From Phenylobacterium hankyongense (GTDB lineage: Bacteria; Pseudomonadota; Alphaproteobacteria; Caulobacterales; Caulobacteraceae): a stretch of DNA of 64,000 nucleotides. The translations under genes were made by a program, and so were the position numbers. The notes beneath the pieces are model-generated. The model was not told the DNA's origin, made no database searches, and saw nothing but the letters and a program-made list of their open reading frames with translations. Where the stretch lies: the NCBI RefSeq assembly GCF_003254505.1, contig NZ_QFYP01000001.1:2588001-2652000 (forward strand). The letters are read 5' to 3'. Below, in pieces: positions 33,134 to 44,245 of this stretch. How positions within the stretch are numbered: the first letter of the stretch is position 1; each line of letters starts with the position of its first letter.

Positions 33134-34584
33134 GCGCGCGCCTCTCCACCCTGGTGAAGCGCGACCTGGGCGTCGATCCGGAGATCGTCGGGGTCACCGC
33201 CGACAGCCGCAAGGTGCGCCCGGGCTTCCTGTTCGCCGCCCTGCCGGGCTCCAAGGTGGACGGCGCCGAGTTCGCCGCCCGCGCGGCCGAGGCGGGGGCT
33301 GCGGCGGTGATCGCCTCGCGCGACATGGACCTTGCCGTCCCGACCATCGCCACGCCGGACCCGCGGCGCGCCTACGCCCTGGCGGCGGCCGCGTTCTGGG
33401 GCCGGCAGCCTGACGTCTGCGTGGCGGTGACGGGCACCAACGGCAAGACCTCGGTGGCCGGCTTCTGCCGCCAGATCTTCGCCCAGGCCGGCCGCAAGGC
33501 CGCCAGCATGGGCACGCTCGGGGTGCGGATCTCCGCGCCGGGCGTCGCCGACGAGCAGGTGACGCCGCCGGGCCTGACCACGCCGGACGCCGCCGACGTC
33601 GCCGAGCTGCTCGCCAAGGTGGCGCAGCGCGGCGTGACCCATTTCGCCATGGAGGCCTCCTCGCACGGGGTCGACCAGCGCAGGCTCGACGGCGTGAAGC
33701 TGGTCGCGGCCGGGTTCCTCAACCTGACCCAGGACCACCTGGACTATCACGGCACCATGGGCGCGTACCGCGCCGCCAAGCTGCGGCTGTTCGAGACCCT
33801 GCTGCCGCGCGGCGGCACGGCGGTGTTGAACGCCGACTCCGAGGCCTATCCCGCCTTCGCGGCGGCGGCGGTGGAGGCCGGCCACACGGTGATGAGCGTC
33901 GGCGAGGCGGGGCAGGGCCTGCGGCTCGCGGCGCGGGTGCTGACGCCGGAGGGCCAACGGCTGACCATTGAGGCCGACGGCCGCAGCTACGACGTGCGGC
34001 TGCCGCTGGCCGGCGGCTTCCAGGCCTCCAACGCCCTGGTGGCGGCGGGCCTGTGCCTGGCGGCGGGGCTCAGCCTCGACGCGGTGCTGGCCGGACTGGA
34101 GGCGCTGGAGGGCGCGCCCGGCCGGCTGCAGCGGGTCGGGACCGGCGCGCGCGGCGGCGAAGCCTATGTGGACTACGCCCATACGCCGGACGGGCTGGAG
34201 ACGGTGCTCAAGGCGCTGCGGCCGCACGTGCGCGGCCGGCTGATCGTGGTGTTCGGGGCCGGCGGCGACCGCGACCGCGGCAAGCGGCCGCTGATGGGCC
34301 GGATCGCCGCGGAGCTGGCCGACGTCGCCATCGTCACCGACGACAATCCCCGCAGCGAGACGCCGGCCGCGATCCGCGCCGAGGTGATGGCCGGGGCCAA
34401 GGGCGCCAGCGAGATCGGCGACCGCCGCGAGGCGATCCGCGCCGCCGTGGCGATGCTGGCCGACGGCGACCTGCTGGTGGTGGCCGGCAAGGGCCACGAG
34501 CAGGGCCAGATCGTCGGCGACGTGGTGCATCCCTTCGACGACGTCACCGAGACCGCCCGGGCGCTGGAGCAGGCCCATGGCTGA
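33130..34584 (+). CDS. murE: UDP-MurNAc-L-Ala-D-Glu:meso-diaminopimelate ligase MurE
   Basis: 484 residues. ATP-binding VTGTNGKTSVAGF, FAMEASSHGVDQ, DHLDYHGTM, YAHTPDGLETVL, and the specificity motif DNPR (in TDDNPRSETP), which selects meso-diaminopimelate over lysine. It adds the third residue of the stem peptide. The start appears to be TTG overlapping the ftsI stop (TTGA); no ATG lies near the expected N-terminus (LSARLSTLVKRDLG). It overlaps murF by eight bases. Confidence 0.96.
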   Translation: MSARLSTLVKRDLGVDPEIVGVTADSRKVRPGFLFAALPGSKVDGAEFAARAAEAGAAAVIASRDMDLAVPTIATPDPRRAYALAAAAFWGRQPDVCVAVTGTNGKTSVAGFCRQIFAQAGRKAASMGTLGVRISAPGVADEQVTPPGLTTPDAADVAELLAKVAQRGVTHFAMEASSHGVDQRRLDGVKLVAAGFLNLTQDHLDYHGTMGAYRAAKLRLFETLLPRGGTAVLNADSEAYPAFAAAAVEAGHTVMSVGEAGQGLRLAARVLTPEGQRLTIEADGRSYDVRLPLAGGFQASNALVAAGLCLAAGLSLDAVLAGLEALEGAPGRLQRVGTGARGGEAYVDYAHTPDGLETVLKALRPHVRGRLIVVFGAGGDRDRGKRPLMGRIAAELADVAIVTDDNPRSETPAAIRAEVMAGAKGASEIGDRREAIRAAVAMLADGDLLVVAGKGHEQGQIVGDVVHPFDDVTETARALEQAHG

Positions 34585-35974
34585 GCCGCTCTGGACCTCG
34601 GCGGAGATCGCGGCGGCGACCGGCGGCAAGCTGGCCGGCCAACCGTTCGAAGCCACCGGCGTCTCCATCGACACCCGCTCGATCGAGCCCGGCGACCTGT
34701 TCGTGGCGCTGGGCGGCGTCCGCGACGGCCACGAGTTCGTCGAACAGGCGATGGTCCAGGGCGCTGCTGGGGCGTTGGCCTCGCGCACCGTGTTCGGCTC
34801 GGCGGTGATGGTCGGCGACACCCTGAAGGCGCTGGAGCAGCTGGGCGGAGCCGCCCGCGAGCGCGCGCCGCAGGCCCGCCGCGGCGCGATCACCGGCTCG
34901 GTCGGCAAGACCAGCGTCACCCAGGCGGTGATGGCCGGGCTGCGGCTGGCCGGCCGGGCGCACTCGTCGGTGAAGTCCTACAACAACCACATCGGCGTGC
35001 CGCTGACGCTGGCCAGGATGCCTCGCGACACCGAGCGGGCGGTGTTCGAGATCGGCATGAACCACGCCGACGAGATCCGGCCGCTGGTCCGCATGGTGCG
35101 GCCGCACGCGGTGGCGGTCACCACGGTCGGCCCGGTGCATACCGAGAACTTCGCCGACGGCGAGGCGGGCGTGGCGCGGGCCAAGGCGGAGATCTTCGCC
35201 GGCCTCGAGCCCGGCGGGATCGCCGTGCTCAACGCCGACAACGCCTGGTTCGACCTGCTGAAGGCCGAGGCGGAGAAAGCGGGCGCGACGGTGCGCACCT
35301 TCGGGACCGCCGAGGGCTGCGACGCGCGGCTGATCGACTTCCAGGCCGCCGCCGGCCACGCCGTGATCCAGGCGCGCCTGCACGGCAAGGCGATGGACTT
35401 CCCGATCCTGCAGACCGGCGTCCACTGGGGGCTGAACAGCATGGCCGTGCTGCTGATGCTGGAGGCCCTCGACGTCGACCTGAACGACAGCCTGGCGGCG
35501 CTGGGCTCGTTCGAGCCGCTGCAGGGCCGCGGCGCGGAGAAGCAGGTGCGGCTGGCCGGCGGGGCCTTCACCCTCATCGACGAGAGCTACAACGCCAACC
35601 CGATCTCCATGGCCTCGGCGATCGCCACGCTTGGCGCGCGCGCGAGCGCCGGGCGGCGGATCGTCGCGCTGACCGACATGCTGGAACTCGGCGACCGGGC
35701 CCGCGACTTCCACGCCGCCCTCGCGGAACCGCTGGAGAGCGCCGGGATCGACCTGGTCTTCTGCGCCGGGCCGCTGATGAAATCCCTCTGGGACGCCCTT
35801 CCTCCGACTCGGCGCGGCGGGTACGCCGAGAGTGCGGCGGAACTTGCGCCGCAGGTGGTCCGGGCCGCAGAGCCCGGCGACCTGGTGATGGTGAAGGGCT
35901 CCAACGGATCGAAGGCCAGCGCCGTAGCCGCCGCGCTCGCCGCGCTCGATTCCGTGGGCCGGGAGACGGGCTGA
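34577..35974 (+). CDS. murF: UDP-MurNAc-tripeptide:D-Ala-D-Ala ligase MurF
   Basis: 465 residues. [18 protein letters not shown] is the P-loop; [29 protein letters not shown] and [17 protein letters not shown] are Mur-ligase motifs of the MurF type. It adds D-Ala-D-Ala to finish the UDP-MurNAc-pentapeptide. The ATG lies within the last codons of murE and the stop shares one base with the mraY start. Confidence 0.96.
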   Translation: MAEPLWTSAEIAAATGGKLAGQPFEATGVSIDTRSIEPGDLFVALGGVRDGHEFVEQAMVQGAAGALASRTVFGSAVMVGDTLKALEQLGGAARERAPQARRGAITGSVGKTSVTQAVMAGLRLAGRAHSSVKSYNNHIGVPLTLARMPRDTERAVFEIGMNHADEIRPLVRMVRPHAVAVTTVGPVHTENFADGEAGVARAKAEIFAGLEPGGIAVLNADNAWFDLLKAEAEKAGATVRTFGTAEGCDARLIDFQAAAGHAVIQARLHGKAMDFPILQTGVHWGLNSMAVLLMLEALDVDLNDSLAALGSFEPLQGRGAEKQVRLAGGAFTLIDESYNANPISMASAIATLGARASAGRRIVALTDMLELGDRARDFHAALAEPLESAGIDLVFCAGPLMKSLWDALPPTRRGGYAESAAELAPQVVRAAEPGDLVMVKGSNGSKASAVAAALAALDSVGRETG

Positions 35975-37083
35975 TGTTCTACTGGCTCTACGAGCAGCTG
36001 GCGGCCGGCGGACACGTCCCGGTCCTCAACATCGTGCGCTACATCACCTTCCGCGCGGGCATGGCGCTGTTCACCTCGCAGCTGGTCGTCGTGCTGATGG
36101 GCTCGCGCTTCATCCGCTGGATGCAGGCCAAGCAGGGCAAGGGCCAGCCGATCCGCAAGGAAGGCATCGAGCGCCACGTCATCGAGAAGGCCGGCACGCC
36201 GACCATGGGCGGGGTGATGATCCTCGCCGGCCTGCTGATCGGCACCCTGTTGTGGGCGGACCTGTCCAACGTCTACGTCTGGGCGGTGGTGCTGGTGACC
36301 GCCGGCTACGGCGTGCTGGGCTTCCTCGACGACTACGCCAAGGTCACCAAGCAATCGACCGAGGGGGTCTCCGGGCGCGTGCGGCTGCTGCTGGAAGCGG
36401 CGATCGCCATGTGCGCCGTCGGCATGATCATCGTCTTCGCGGCCAAGCCGCCGGAGGCGCCGGACCTGCTGACCTCGGTGGCCTTCCCGGTGTTCAAGCA
36501 GGCGCTGGTCAACCTGCACCTCTTCTACCTGCTGTTCGGCGCCTTCATCATCGTCGGCGCGGCCAATGCGGTGAACTTCACCGACGGGCTGGACGGCCTG
36601 GCCACTGTGCCGGTGATGATCGCCTCGGCGGCGTTCGGCCTGATCGCCTACCTGGTCGGCAACTACGTGTTCGCCAACTACCTGCAGCTGCACTTCGTCC
36701 CCGGCGTCGGCGAGATCGCGGTGTTCTGCGGGGCGATGATCGGCGCCGGGCTCGGCTTCCTCTGGTACAACGCCCCCCCGGCCAAGATCTTCATGGGCGA
36801 CACCGGCTCGCTGGCCTTGGGTGGCGGCGTCGGCGCGGTGGCCGTCGCCACGCGGCACGAGATCGTGCTGGGCATCATCGGCGGGCTGTTCGTCGCCGAG
36901 ACCCTGTCGGTGATGATCCAGGTCGGCTGGTTCAAGATGACCGGTCGGCGGGTGTTCCTGATGGCCCCGATCCACCACCATTTCGAGAAGCTCGGCTGGT
37001 CGGAATCCACCGTGGTGATCCGCTTCTGGATCGTCGCGATGATGCTCGCCCTGCTGGGCCTCGCCACCCTCAAGCTGCGGTAG
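35974..37083 (+). CDS. mraY: Phospho-MurNAc-pentapeptide transferase MraY
   Basis: 369 residues, about ten membrane helices. Signatures: [31 protein letters not shown] (the Asp-rich loop), [22 protein letters not shown], and [13 protein letters not shown] (the HHH motif). It makes lipid I at the inner membrane. The start codon is fused to the murF stop (TGATG). Confidence 0.97.
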   Translation: MFYWLYEQLAAGGHVPVLNIVRYITFRAGMALFTSQLVVVLMGSRFIRWMQAKQGKGQPIRKEGIERHVIEKAGTPTMGGVMILAGLLIGTLLWADLSNVYVWAVVLVTAGYGVLGFLDDYAKVTKQSTEGVSGRVRLLLEAAIAMCAVGMIIVFAAKPPEAPDLLTSVAFPVFKQALVNLHLFYLLFGAFIIVGAANAVNFTDGLDGLATVPVMIASAAFGLIAYLVGNYVFANYLQLHFVPGVGEIAVFCGAMIGAGLGFLWYNAPPAKIFMGDTGSLALGGGVGAVAVATRHEIVLGIIGGLFVAETLSVMIQVGWFKMTGRRVFLMAPIHHHFEKLGWSESTVVIRFWIVAMMLALLGLATLKLR

Positions 37084-37102
37084 GGGAGGGCAAGCGCACG
37101 CC

Positions 37103-38511
37103 ATGATCCCGGTCCGCGGCTTTGAAGGCAGGACGGTCGCCGTCTTCGGCCTGGCCCGCACGGGGCTGGCGGCGGCGCGTGCGCTGATGGCCGGCGGCGC
37201 CCAGGTGGCGCTGTGGGACGAGAAGCCGGCGTCGCGGGCCGCGGCCCAGGCTGCGGGCTTCACCCTGACCGACCTCTCCAAGGCCGAGTGGACCGACTTC
37301 GCCGCCCTGATGCTGTCGCCCGGCGTTCCGCTGACCCACCCCGCGCCGCACTGGACCGTGGAGCGGGCGCGCGAGGCCGGGGTGGAGATCCTCGGCGACA
37401 TCGAGCTGTTCGCCCGCACCGTGAACGCCGCCCCCGAGCACAAGCGGCCGAAGATCGTCGCCGTCACCGGCACCAACGGCAAATCGACCACCACCGCCCT
37501 GATCGGCCACATCTGCGCCCAGGCCGGCCGCGACACCCGAATCGGCGGCAACATCGGGGTCGGCGTCCTGGGCCTCGAAGACATGCACGGCGGGGCGGTC
37601 TACGTGCTGGAGCTGAGTTCCTACCAGCTCGACCTGACCTCCAGCCTGAAGCCCGACGTGGCGATCCTGCTCAACGTCTCGCCCGACCACCTGGACCGGC
37701 ACGGGGGGATGGAAGGCTATGTGGCCGCCAAGCGCCGGATCCTCGCCAACCAGGGCAAGGGCGACACCGCGGTGATCGGCGTCGACGATCCCTGGGGCCA
37801 GCGGATCTGCACGGAGATCACCGCCGCCAACCGCCGGACCATCGTGCCGATCTCGGCGTCCAAGGCCATGGGCCGCGGCGTCTACGCCCTCGACGGCCTG
37901 CTGTACGACGCCACCGGCGAACGGGCCGTGGAGATCGCCGACCTGAAGCGCGCCCGCTCGCTGCCGGGCCGGCACAACTGGCAGAACGCGGCCGCCGCCT
38001 ACGCCACCGCCATTGGCCTCGGCATTCCGCCGGAAGAGGCCGCCGAGCACCTGATGAGCTTCCCGGGCCTGGCGCACCGGATGGAGACGGTGGCCCAGAT
38101 CGGCCGCGTCCGCTTCGTCAACGACAGCAAGGCCACCAACGCCGACGCCGCCCGCCAGGCGATGTCGAGCTATCCGAAGTTCCACTGGATCGTCGGCGGC
38201 CAGCCGAAGACCGGCGGCATCGACGCCCTGGCCGACCTCTTCCCGCGGGTCGAGAAGGCCTACCTGATCGGCGAGGCGGCGCCGGCCTTCGCCCAGACCC
38301 TGAAGGGCCGGGCGCCGGCCGCCGAGTGCGGGACCATGGACGCCGCCGTCGCCCAGGCGTTCGCCGACGCCCAGGCTTCGGGCCAGGAGGCGATCATCCT
38401 GCTGTCGCCGGCCTGCGCGTCCTTCGACCAGTTCGCCGATTTCGAGGACCGCGGCGAGGCGTTCCGCGCCGCCGTGCAGGGGCTGATGACGCCGGCCGTC
38501 AAAGGCGTGGC

Positions 38512-38515
<4 letters not shown>
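37103..38515 (+). CDS. murD: UDP-MurNAc-L-alanine:D-glutamate ligase MurD
   Basis: 470 residues. VAVFGLARTGLAAARALM (N-terminal Rossmann), VTGTNGKSTTTALIGH (P-loop), ELSSYQLDLT, LNVSPDHLDRHGGM, GLAHRMETVAQ and VNDSKATNADAA identify MurD. It adds D-Glu to UDP-MurNAc-L-Ala. A 19-bp gap follows mraY; the stop overlaps the ftsW ATG. Confidence 0.97.
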
Positions 38516-39687
<1,172 letters not shown>

Positions 39688-39698
39688 AGGCCTGACGC

Positions 39699-40793
39699 AT
39701 GCGTAAAGTCGCCGTCGTCGCCGCCGGAGGCACTGGTGGGCACCTGTTCCCCGCCCAGGCCCTGGCCGAAGCCCTGATCGCGCGCGGCTGGCGCATCGTG
39801 CTCGCCTCGGATGAGCGGGTGGCCGGCCTGGCCCAGGACTTCCCCGCCGAGCACCGGATCGGCCTCTCCGCGGCCACCTACAAGCCCGGCGATCCCATCG
39901 GCATGCTGCGGGCGGGCCTGGCGGTGTTCCGCGGCGCGAGCCAGGCGCGGGCCGCCTATCGCCAGATCGGGCCCAACGTGGTGGTGGGCTTCGGCGGCTA
40001 TCCGTCCGCCCCGGCGCTGGTGGGCGCGATCCTCGACCGGCGTCCGACGGTGATCCACGAGCAGAACGCGGTGATGGGCCGCGCCAACCGCATGCTGGCC
40101 AGCCACGTGCAGACCGTCGCCTGCGCCTTCCCGACCCTGCAGAAGGCGCCGCCGAAGGTCGCCGGCCGGGCGATCGTGGTCGGCAACCCGGTGCGCCCGC
40201 CGATCCGGGCGCTGGCCGACCTGCCGTACACGCCCCCGGAGCCGGACGGGCCGATCCGCCTGCTGGTCACCGGCGGCAGCCAGGGCGCGCGCCTGCTCTC
40301 CGAACTGGTGCCGGAGGCGATCCGCACCCTGCCCGAGGGCCTGCGCCAGCGCCTCATCGTGCAGCAGCAGACCCGCGCGGAGTCGATGAACAACGCCCGC
40401 CGCGTCTACCGCGACGCGCTGGTGGACGCCGAGATCGCGCCGTTCTTCCGCGACATCGCCGGCCGGCTGGCCGCCGCCCACCTGGTGATCGGCCGGGCCG
40501 GGGCCGGCACGGTCTGCGAGTTCGCCGTGGCCGGGAAGCCGTCGATCCTGGTGCCGCTGGCCATCGCCATCGACGACGACCAGGGCCAGAACGCCAAGCT
40601 GCTGGCCGACGCCGGCGGCGCGGAGATCGCCCGCGAGCACCAGCTCACCGTCGACAGCCTGTCGGGCGCGCTGGAGAAGCTGCTGAGCAATCCGGCCAGG
40701 CTCGCCCGCATGGCCGCCGCGGCGCGGTCGGTCGCCATCCCCGACGCCGCCGAGCGCCTCGCCGACGTGGTCGAGCGGACCGCACGGGCCTGA
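39699..40793 (+). CDS. murG: UDP-GlcNAc:lipid I N-acetylglucosaminyltransferase MurG
   Basis: 364 residues, GT28 family. The N-terminal glycine-rich motif AAGGTGGHLFPAQALAEAL, VVGFGGYPSAPAL, HEQNAVMGRANR, VTGGSQGARLLSELVP and the donor-site region IGRAGAGTVCEFAVAGKPSILVPL are all present. It makes lipid II on the inner face of the membrane. It is followed by a 106-bp gap holding a promoter, so a transcription unit may end or restart here. Confidence 0.97.
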   Translation: MRKVAVVAAGGTGGHLFPAQALAEALIARGWRIVLASDERVAGLAQDFPAEHRIGLSAATYKPGDPIGMLRAGLAVFRGASQARAAYRQIGPNVVVGFGGYPSAPALVGAILDRRPTVIHEQNAVMGRANRMLASHVQTVACAFPTLQKAPPKVAGRAIVVGNPVRPPIRALADLPYTPPEPDGPIRLLVTGGSQGARLLSELVPEAIRTLPEGLRQRLIVQQQTRAESMNNARRVYRDALVDAEIAPFFRDIAGRLAAAHLVIGRAGAGTVCEFAVAGKPSILVPLAIAIDDDQGQNAKLLADAGGAEIAREHQLTVDSLSGALEKLLSNPARLARMAAAARSVAIPDAAERLADVVERTARA

Positions 40794-40811
40794 TCGGCTG
40801 AGAGCCAGGCG

Positions 40812-40850
40812 TTAACGCCGGATTAGCCATACTTTTCAGCCTGATATTAT
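40812..40850 (+). promoter_or_regulatory. CtrA-like box and -10 upstream of the receiver gene
   Basis: TTAA-N7-TTAG (40812-40826) matches the CtrA box TTAA-N7-TTAA at seven of eight positions, and TATTAT (40845-40850) lies 18 bp downstream. This is the geometry of CtrA-activated promoters, where the box overlaps the -35. The first half-site also lies in the perfect palindrome GGCGTTAACGCC (40808-40819). Confidence 0.5.
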
Positions 40851-40899
40851 CCTTTACGGCGCAACCTTTCCGATAGGGTGTTCGGGATGGTTTCGCGTC

Positions 40900-41337
40900 A
40901 TGAGTGACCAGGGCTGGCGACCGTTTGCCGGATCGAGTCTCACGATCCTGCATACGGACGATGATCCGATGAACCTGCGGGTCGTGCGGGAGATCCTCAC
41001 GGCTTTCGGCCACACCAGCCGCCAGGCGCTGAGCGGCCGCGAGGCCCTCGACCACCTGGGTCGCGAGGCCTTCGACGTGGTGCTGATGGACATCCACATG
41101 CCGGCCATGTCCGGGATCGAGGTGGTCCGCCGGCTGCGCGCCTCGGTGGGTCCGGAGCGGCTGGTCCCGGTGATCGCGCTCACCGCCGACGTCCTGTCGC
41201 GCACCAGGGCGGAATACCTGGCGCTGGGGTTCAACGACTTCGTCTCCAAGCCCATCCTGGTCTCGCGGCTGATTCAGAGCATCGCGCGCGCCGCGTCGAC
41301 GCCCGTCAGGCCGATCGGCAGGACTGCGACCGGCTGA
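40900..41337 (+). CDS. Stand-alone CheY-like receiver protein inside the dcw cluster
   Basis: 145 residues, one receiver domain and no output domain. Acidic pocket D20-D21-D22 (HTDDDP), phospho-acceptor D64 ([12 protein letters not shown]), T95 (IALTAD) and K117 (VSKPI) are all intact, so it should be phosphorylatable. The wording is nearest to receivers of hybrid histidine kinases. It lies between murG and murC, 106 bp after murG, with its own CtrA-like promoter, and murC follows after 61 bp. Whether it acts on division, on wall synthesis or merely sits here is unknown. Confidence 0.9.
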   Translation: MSDQGWRPFAGSSLTILHTDDDPMNLRVVREILTAFGHTSRQALSGREALDHLGREAFDVVLMDIHMPAMSGIEVVRRLRASVGPERLVPVIALTADVLSRTRAEYLALGFNDFVSKPILVSRLIQSIARAASTPVRPIGRTATG

Positions 41338-41398
41338 CGCCCGCCTTGTCGCAGACGGGGCCCTTTTTCTGCGCCGGCTTTCCGCCTATTCCCAAGCC

Positions 41399-42820
41399 AT
41401 GACCCGACGCCCCGTGCCCTTCGACATCGGCCCCGTGCATTTCATCGGCATCGGCGGCATCGGCATGAGCGCCATCGCCGAGATCATGCTGCGCATCGGC
41501 TATGCGGTGCAGGGCTCCGACGCCAAGGCCAGCGCCAACATCGAGCGGCTGGAGAAGCTGGGCGCGAAGATCTTCATCGGCCACGACGCCGCGCACGTGG
41601 ATGGCGCCTCGGCGGTCGTCTACTCGACCGCCGTGAAGGCCGACAATCCGGAGATGGCGGCCGGCCGCGAACGGCGGCTGCCGCTGGTCCGTCGCGCCGA
41701 GATGCTGGCCGAGCTGATGCGGCTGCAGTTCTCGGTGGCGGTGGGCGGCACCCACGGCAAGACCACCACCACCTCGATGGTGGCGACGCTGCTGGACGCC
41801 GGGGGCCTGGATCCGACCGTGGTCAACGGCGGCATCATCAACGCCTACGGCACCAACGCCAAGGTCGGGGCCGGCGACTGGATCGTCGTCGAGGCCGACG
41901 AGAGCGACGGCACCTTCCTGAAGCTCAAGTCGACGGTGGCCATCGTCACCAACATCGACCCGGAGCACCTGGACCACTACGGCGACTTCGACGCGGTGAA
42001 GAAGGCGTTCCGCGACTTCGTGGAGAACATCCCCTTCTACGGCTTCGCCGCGGTCTGCACCGACCATCCGGAGGTCCAGGCGATGGCGGCGCGGGTCGAG
42101 AACCGGCGGGTGGTGACCTATGGCGTCAACCCGCAGGCCGAGGTGCGGGCCGAGAAGATCACCATGGGCCCGGAGGGCGCCTGCTTCGACGTGGCGATCC
42201 GGCCGCACGACGCCGAGCCGCTGCGCTACGAGGACCTGCGCCTGCCGATGGCCGGCCACCACAACGTCATGAACGCGCTCGCCGCCATCGCCGTGGCCCG
42301 CGAGCTGGGCGTGACGGCCGATGACATCCGCAAGGGCCTGGCCGCGTTCGGAGGCGTGCGGCGGCGCTTCACGACCACGGGCGTCGCCAATGGCGTGCGC
42401 GTGATCGACGACTACGGCCACCACCCGGTGGAGATCGCCGCGGTGCTGACGGCCGCCCGCGCGGTGAGCGAGGGCCGGGTGATCGCGGTCGTCCAGCCGC
42501 ACCGCTATTCGCGCCTGCACGACCTGTTCGACGAGTTCTGCCAGTGCTTCAACGACGCCGACGTGGTGATCGTGGCCGACGTCTACGCCGCCGGCGAGGC
42601 GCCGCTGGAGGGCGTCAACCGCGACACCCTGGCGGAGGGCCTGCGCCGCCACGGCCACCGTCGGGTGCTGCCGCTGGACGGCCCGCAGGCGCTGGCCGGC
42701 CTGGTCGCCGAGGAGACGCGCGCCGGCGACGTCGTGGTGATGCTGGGGGCCGGCGACATCACCACCTGGTCCTACGCCCTGCCGGGCGAGCTGCAGGCCC
42801 TGGAGCAGGCGGCGGAATGA
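41399..42820 (+). CDS. murC: UDP-MurNAc:L-alanine ligase MurC
   Basis: 473 residues. [17 protein letters not shown] (N-terminal Rossmann), [18 protein letters not shown] (P-loop), [37 protein letters not shown] and [12 protein letters not shown] are the MurC signatures. It starts stem peptide synthesis. The stop overlaps the murB ATG. Confidence 0.97.
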   Translation: MTRRPVPFDIGPVHFIGIGGIGMSAIAEIMLRIGYAVQGSDAKASANIERLEKLGAKIFIGHDAAHVDGASAVVYSTAVKADNPEMAAGRERRLPLVRRAEMLAELMRLQFSVAVGGTHGKTTTTSMVATLLDAGGLDPTVVNGGIINAYGTNAKVGAGDWIVVEADESDGTFLKLKSTVAIVTNIDPEHLDHYGDFDAVKKAFRDFVENIPFYGFAAVCTDHPEVQAMAARVENRRVVTYGVNPQAEVRAEKITMGPEGACFDVAIRPHDAEPLRYEDLRLPMAGHHNVMNALAAIAVARELGVTADDIRKGLAAFGGVRRRFTTTGVANGVRVIDDYGHHPVEIAAVLTAARAVSEGRVIAVVQPHRYSRLHDLFDEFCQCFNDADVVIVADVYAAGEAPLEGVNRDTLAEGLRRHGHRRVLPLDGPQALAGLVAEETRAGDVVVMLGAGDITTWSYALPGELQALEQAAE

Positions 42821-43722
42821 GCTGGCGCGATCGACTGCCGGCGGTCCGCGGCCGGATCCTGCAGGACGAGCCGCTGGGCCCCTTCACCTGGTTCCGGGTC
42901 GGCGGCCCCGCCGAGGTGATCTTCCTGCCGCAGGACGAGGACGACCTGGCCGCCTTCCTCCAGGGGGTCGATGCGGCCGTCCCGGTGACGGTGCTCGGCG
43001 TCGGCTCCAACACCCTGGTGCGGGACGGCGGCGTCGAGGGCGTGGTGATCCGCCTGGGCAAGGCCTTCGCCACGGTCGAGCCGCGCGGCGAGGCGCGGAT
43101 CTTCTCCGGCGCGGCGGTGCTCGACGCCACGCTGGCGCGGGAGGCCGGCAAGGCGGGGATCGCCGGGCTGGAGTTCTATCGCGGCGTGCCGGGGTCGATC
43201 GGTGGGGCGCTGGTGATGAACGCCGGCTGCTACGGGTCGGAGACCAAGGACGTCCTGGTGGAGGCCTATGCGGTGACGCGAGCCGGGGCGCGGCTGACGC
43301 TGTCCAACGCCGAGCTGGAGTACAGCTACCGCAAGTCGGCGCGGGCGGCGGCCGAGCCGCTGATCTTCACCGGCGCCCTGTTCCAGGGCCGGCCCGACGA
43401 TCCCGCCGCCATCGAGGCGCGGATGGCCGAGATCACCGCGCGGCGCGAGACCACCCAGCCGATCCGCGAGAAGACCGGCGGCTCGACGTTCAAGAACCCG
43501 CCCGGCCACTCGTCGTGGAAGCTGGTGGATGAGGCCGGCTGGCGCGGCAGGCCGTACGGCGGGGCGATGTTCTCGCCGCTGCACGCCAACTTCCTGATCA
43601 ACACCGGGGAGGCGACCGCGGCCGACCTTGAGGGCCTGGGCGAGGCGGTCCGCGCGGACGTGAAGGCCAAGTTCGGCGTCGACCTCGACTGGGAGATCAA
43701 GCGGGTCGGCAAGCCGCGCTAG
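42817..43722 (+). CDS. murB: UDP-N-acetylenolpyruvoylglucosamine reductase MurB
   Basis: 301 residues, FAD-dependent. [17 protein letters not shown], the FAD loop [31 protein letters not shown] with the catalytic Ser, and [15 protein letters not shown] with the Glu mark the shorter type II MurB. It reduces the enolpyruvyl group to make UDP-MurNAc. The start overlaps murC (ATGA). Its TAG and the TAG of the converging thioesterase share the palindrome CTAG (43719-43722). Confidence 0.97.
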   Translation: MSWRDRLPAVRGRILQDEPLGPFTWFRVGGPAEVIFLPQDEDDLAAFLQGVDAAVPVTVLGVGSNTLVRDGGVEGVVIRLGKAFATVEPRGEARIFSGAAVLDATLAREAGKAGIAGLEFYRGVPGSIGGALVMNAGCYGSETKDVLVEAYAVTRAGARLTLSNAELEYSYRKSARAAAEPLIFTGALFQGRPDDPAAIEARMAEITARRETTQPIREKTGGSTFKNPPGHSSWKLVDEAGWRGRPYGGAMFSPLHANFLINTGEATAADLEGLGEAVRADVKAKFGVDLDWEIKRVGKPR

Positions 43723-44147
43723 CTGGGCCCGCCCAGTGCTTTGGCGGCCGGGATCAGCCGCACGCTGGAGGTGGCGCGGGCGATCAGGTCGCCGGCGGGG
43801 TCCAGCAGCCGGGCCTCCACGAAGCCGATGCTCTTGCCGAGCCGCACGACCTGGCCCTCGCCGAACAAGGGGCCGGGGCTGGCTGGGGCCATGAAGCTGA
43901 CGTTGAAGTCGATGGAGGCGGTGTAGAGCGCGCCCTCGGTGTGGATGAAGACCGCGGGGCCCATGGTGTCGTCGAGCATGGCCGCCAGCAGCCCGCCCTG
44001 GATGTAGCCCGCGGGGTTCAGGAATTCCGGCCGGCCCTCGAAGCCGATGCGGACCCAGCCGTCGGCGGGCCGGGCGTCGAGCAGCCGCCAGCCGAGCAAC
44101 TCGGCGCAGGGCGGGCGCGGCAGATGGTCGAGCGCGGTGGCGGGCAT
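43719..44147 (-). CDS. PaaI-type hotdog thioesterase, antisense within the dcw cluster
   Basis: 142 residues. [22 protein letters not shown] is the hotdog helix with the N/GG..D pattern of PaaI-like thioesterases, followed by [17 protein letters not shown] and [17 protein letters not shown] eight bases before the ATG supports the start. It is the only gene on the minus strand inside the cluster and ends exactly where murB ends. Substrate unknown; no wall-related role is implied by sequence. Confidence 0.88.
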   Translation of the reverse strand: MPATALDHLPRPPCAELLGWRLLDARPADGWVRIGFEGRPEFLNPAGYIQGGLLAAMLDDTMGPAVFIHTEGALYTASIDFNVSFMAPASPGPLFGEGQVVRLGKSIGFVEARLLDPAGDLIARATSSVRLIPAAKALGGPS

Positions 44148-44245
44148 GGCGGGTCTCCTGACCCTGCGTCTTAGCGTCGCCCTGCTGACAGCGCGGTGGC
44201 AGTAGCCGGCTTGACTAGAATCCCCCGGCGGCGCACCGGCGTAGG

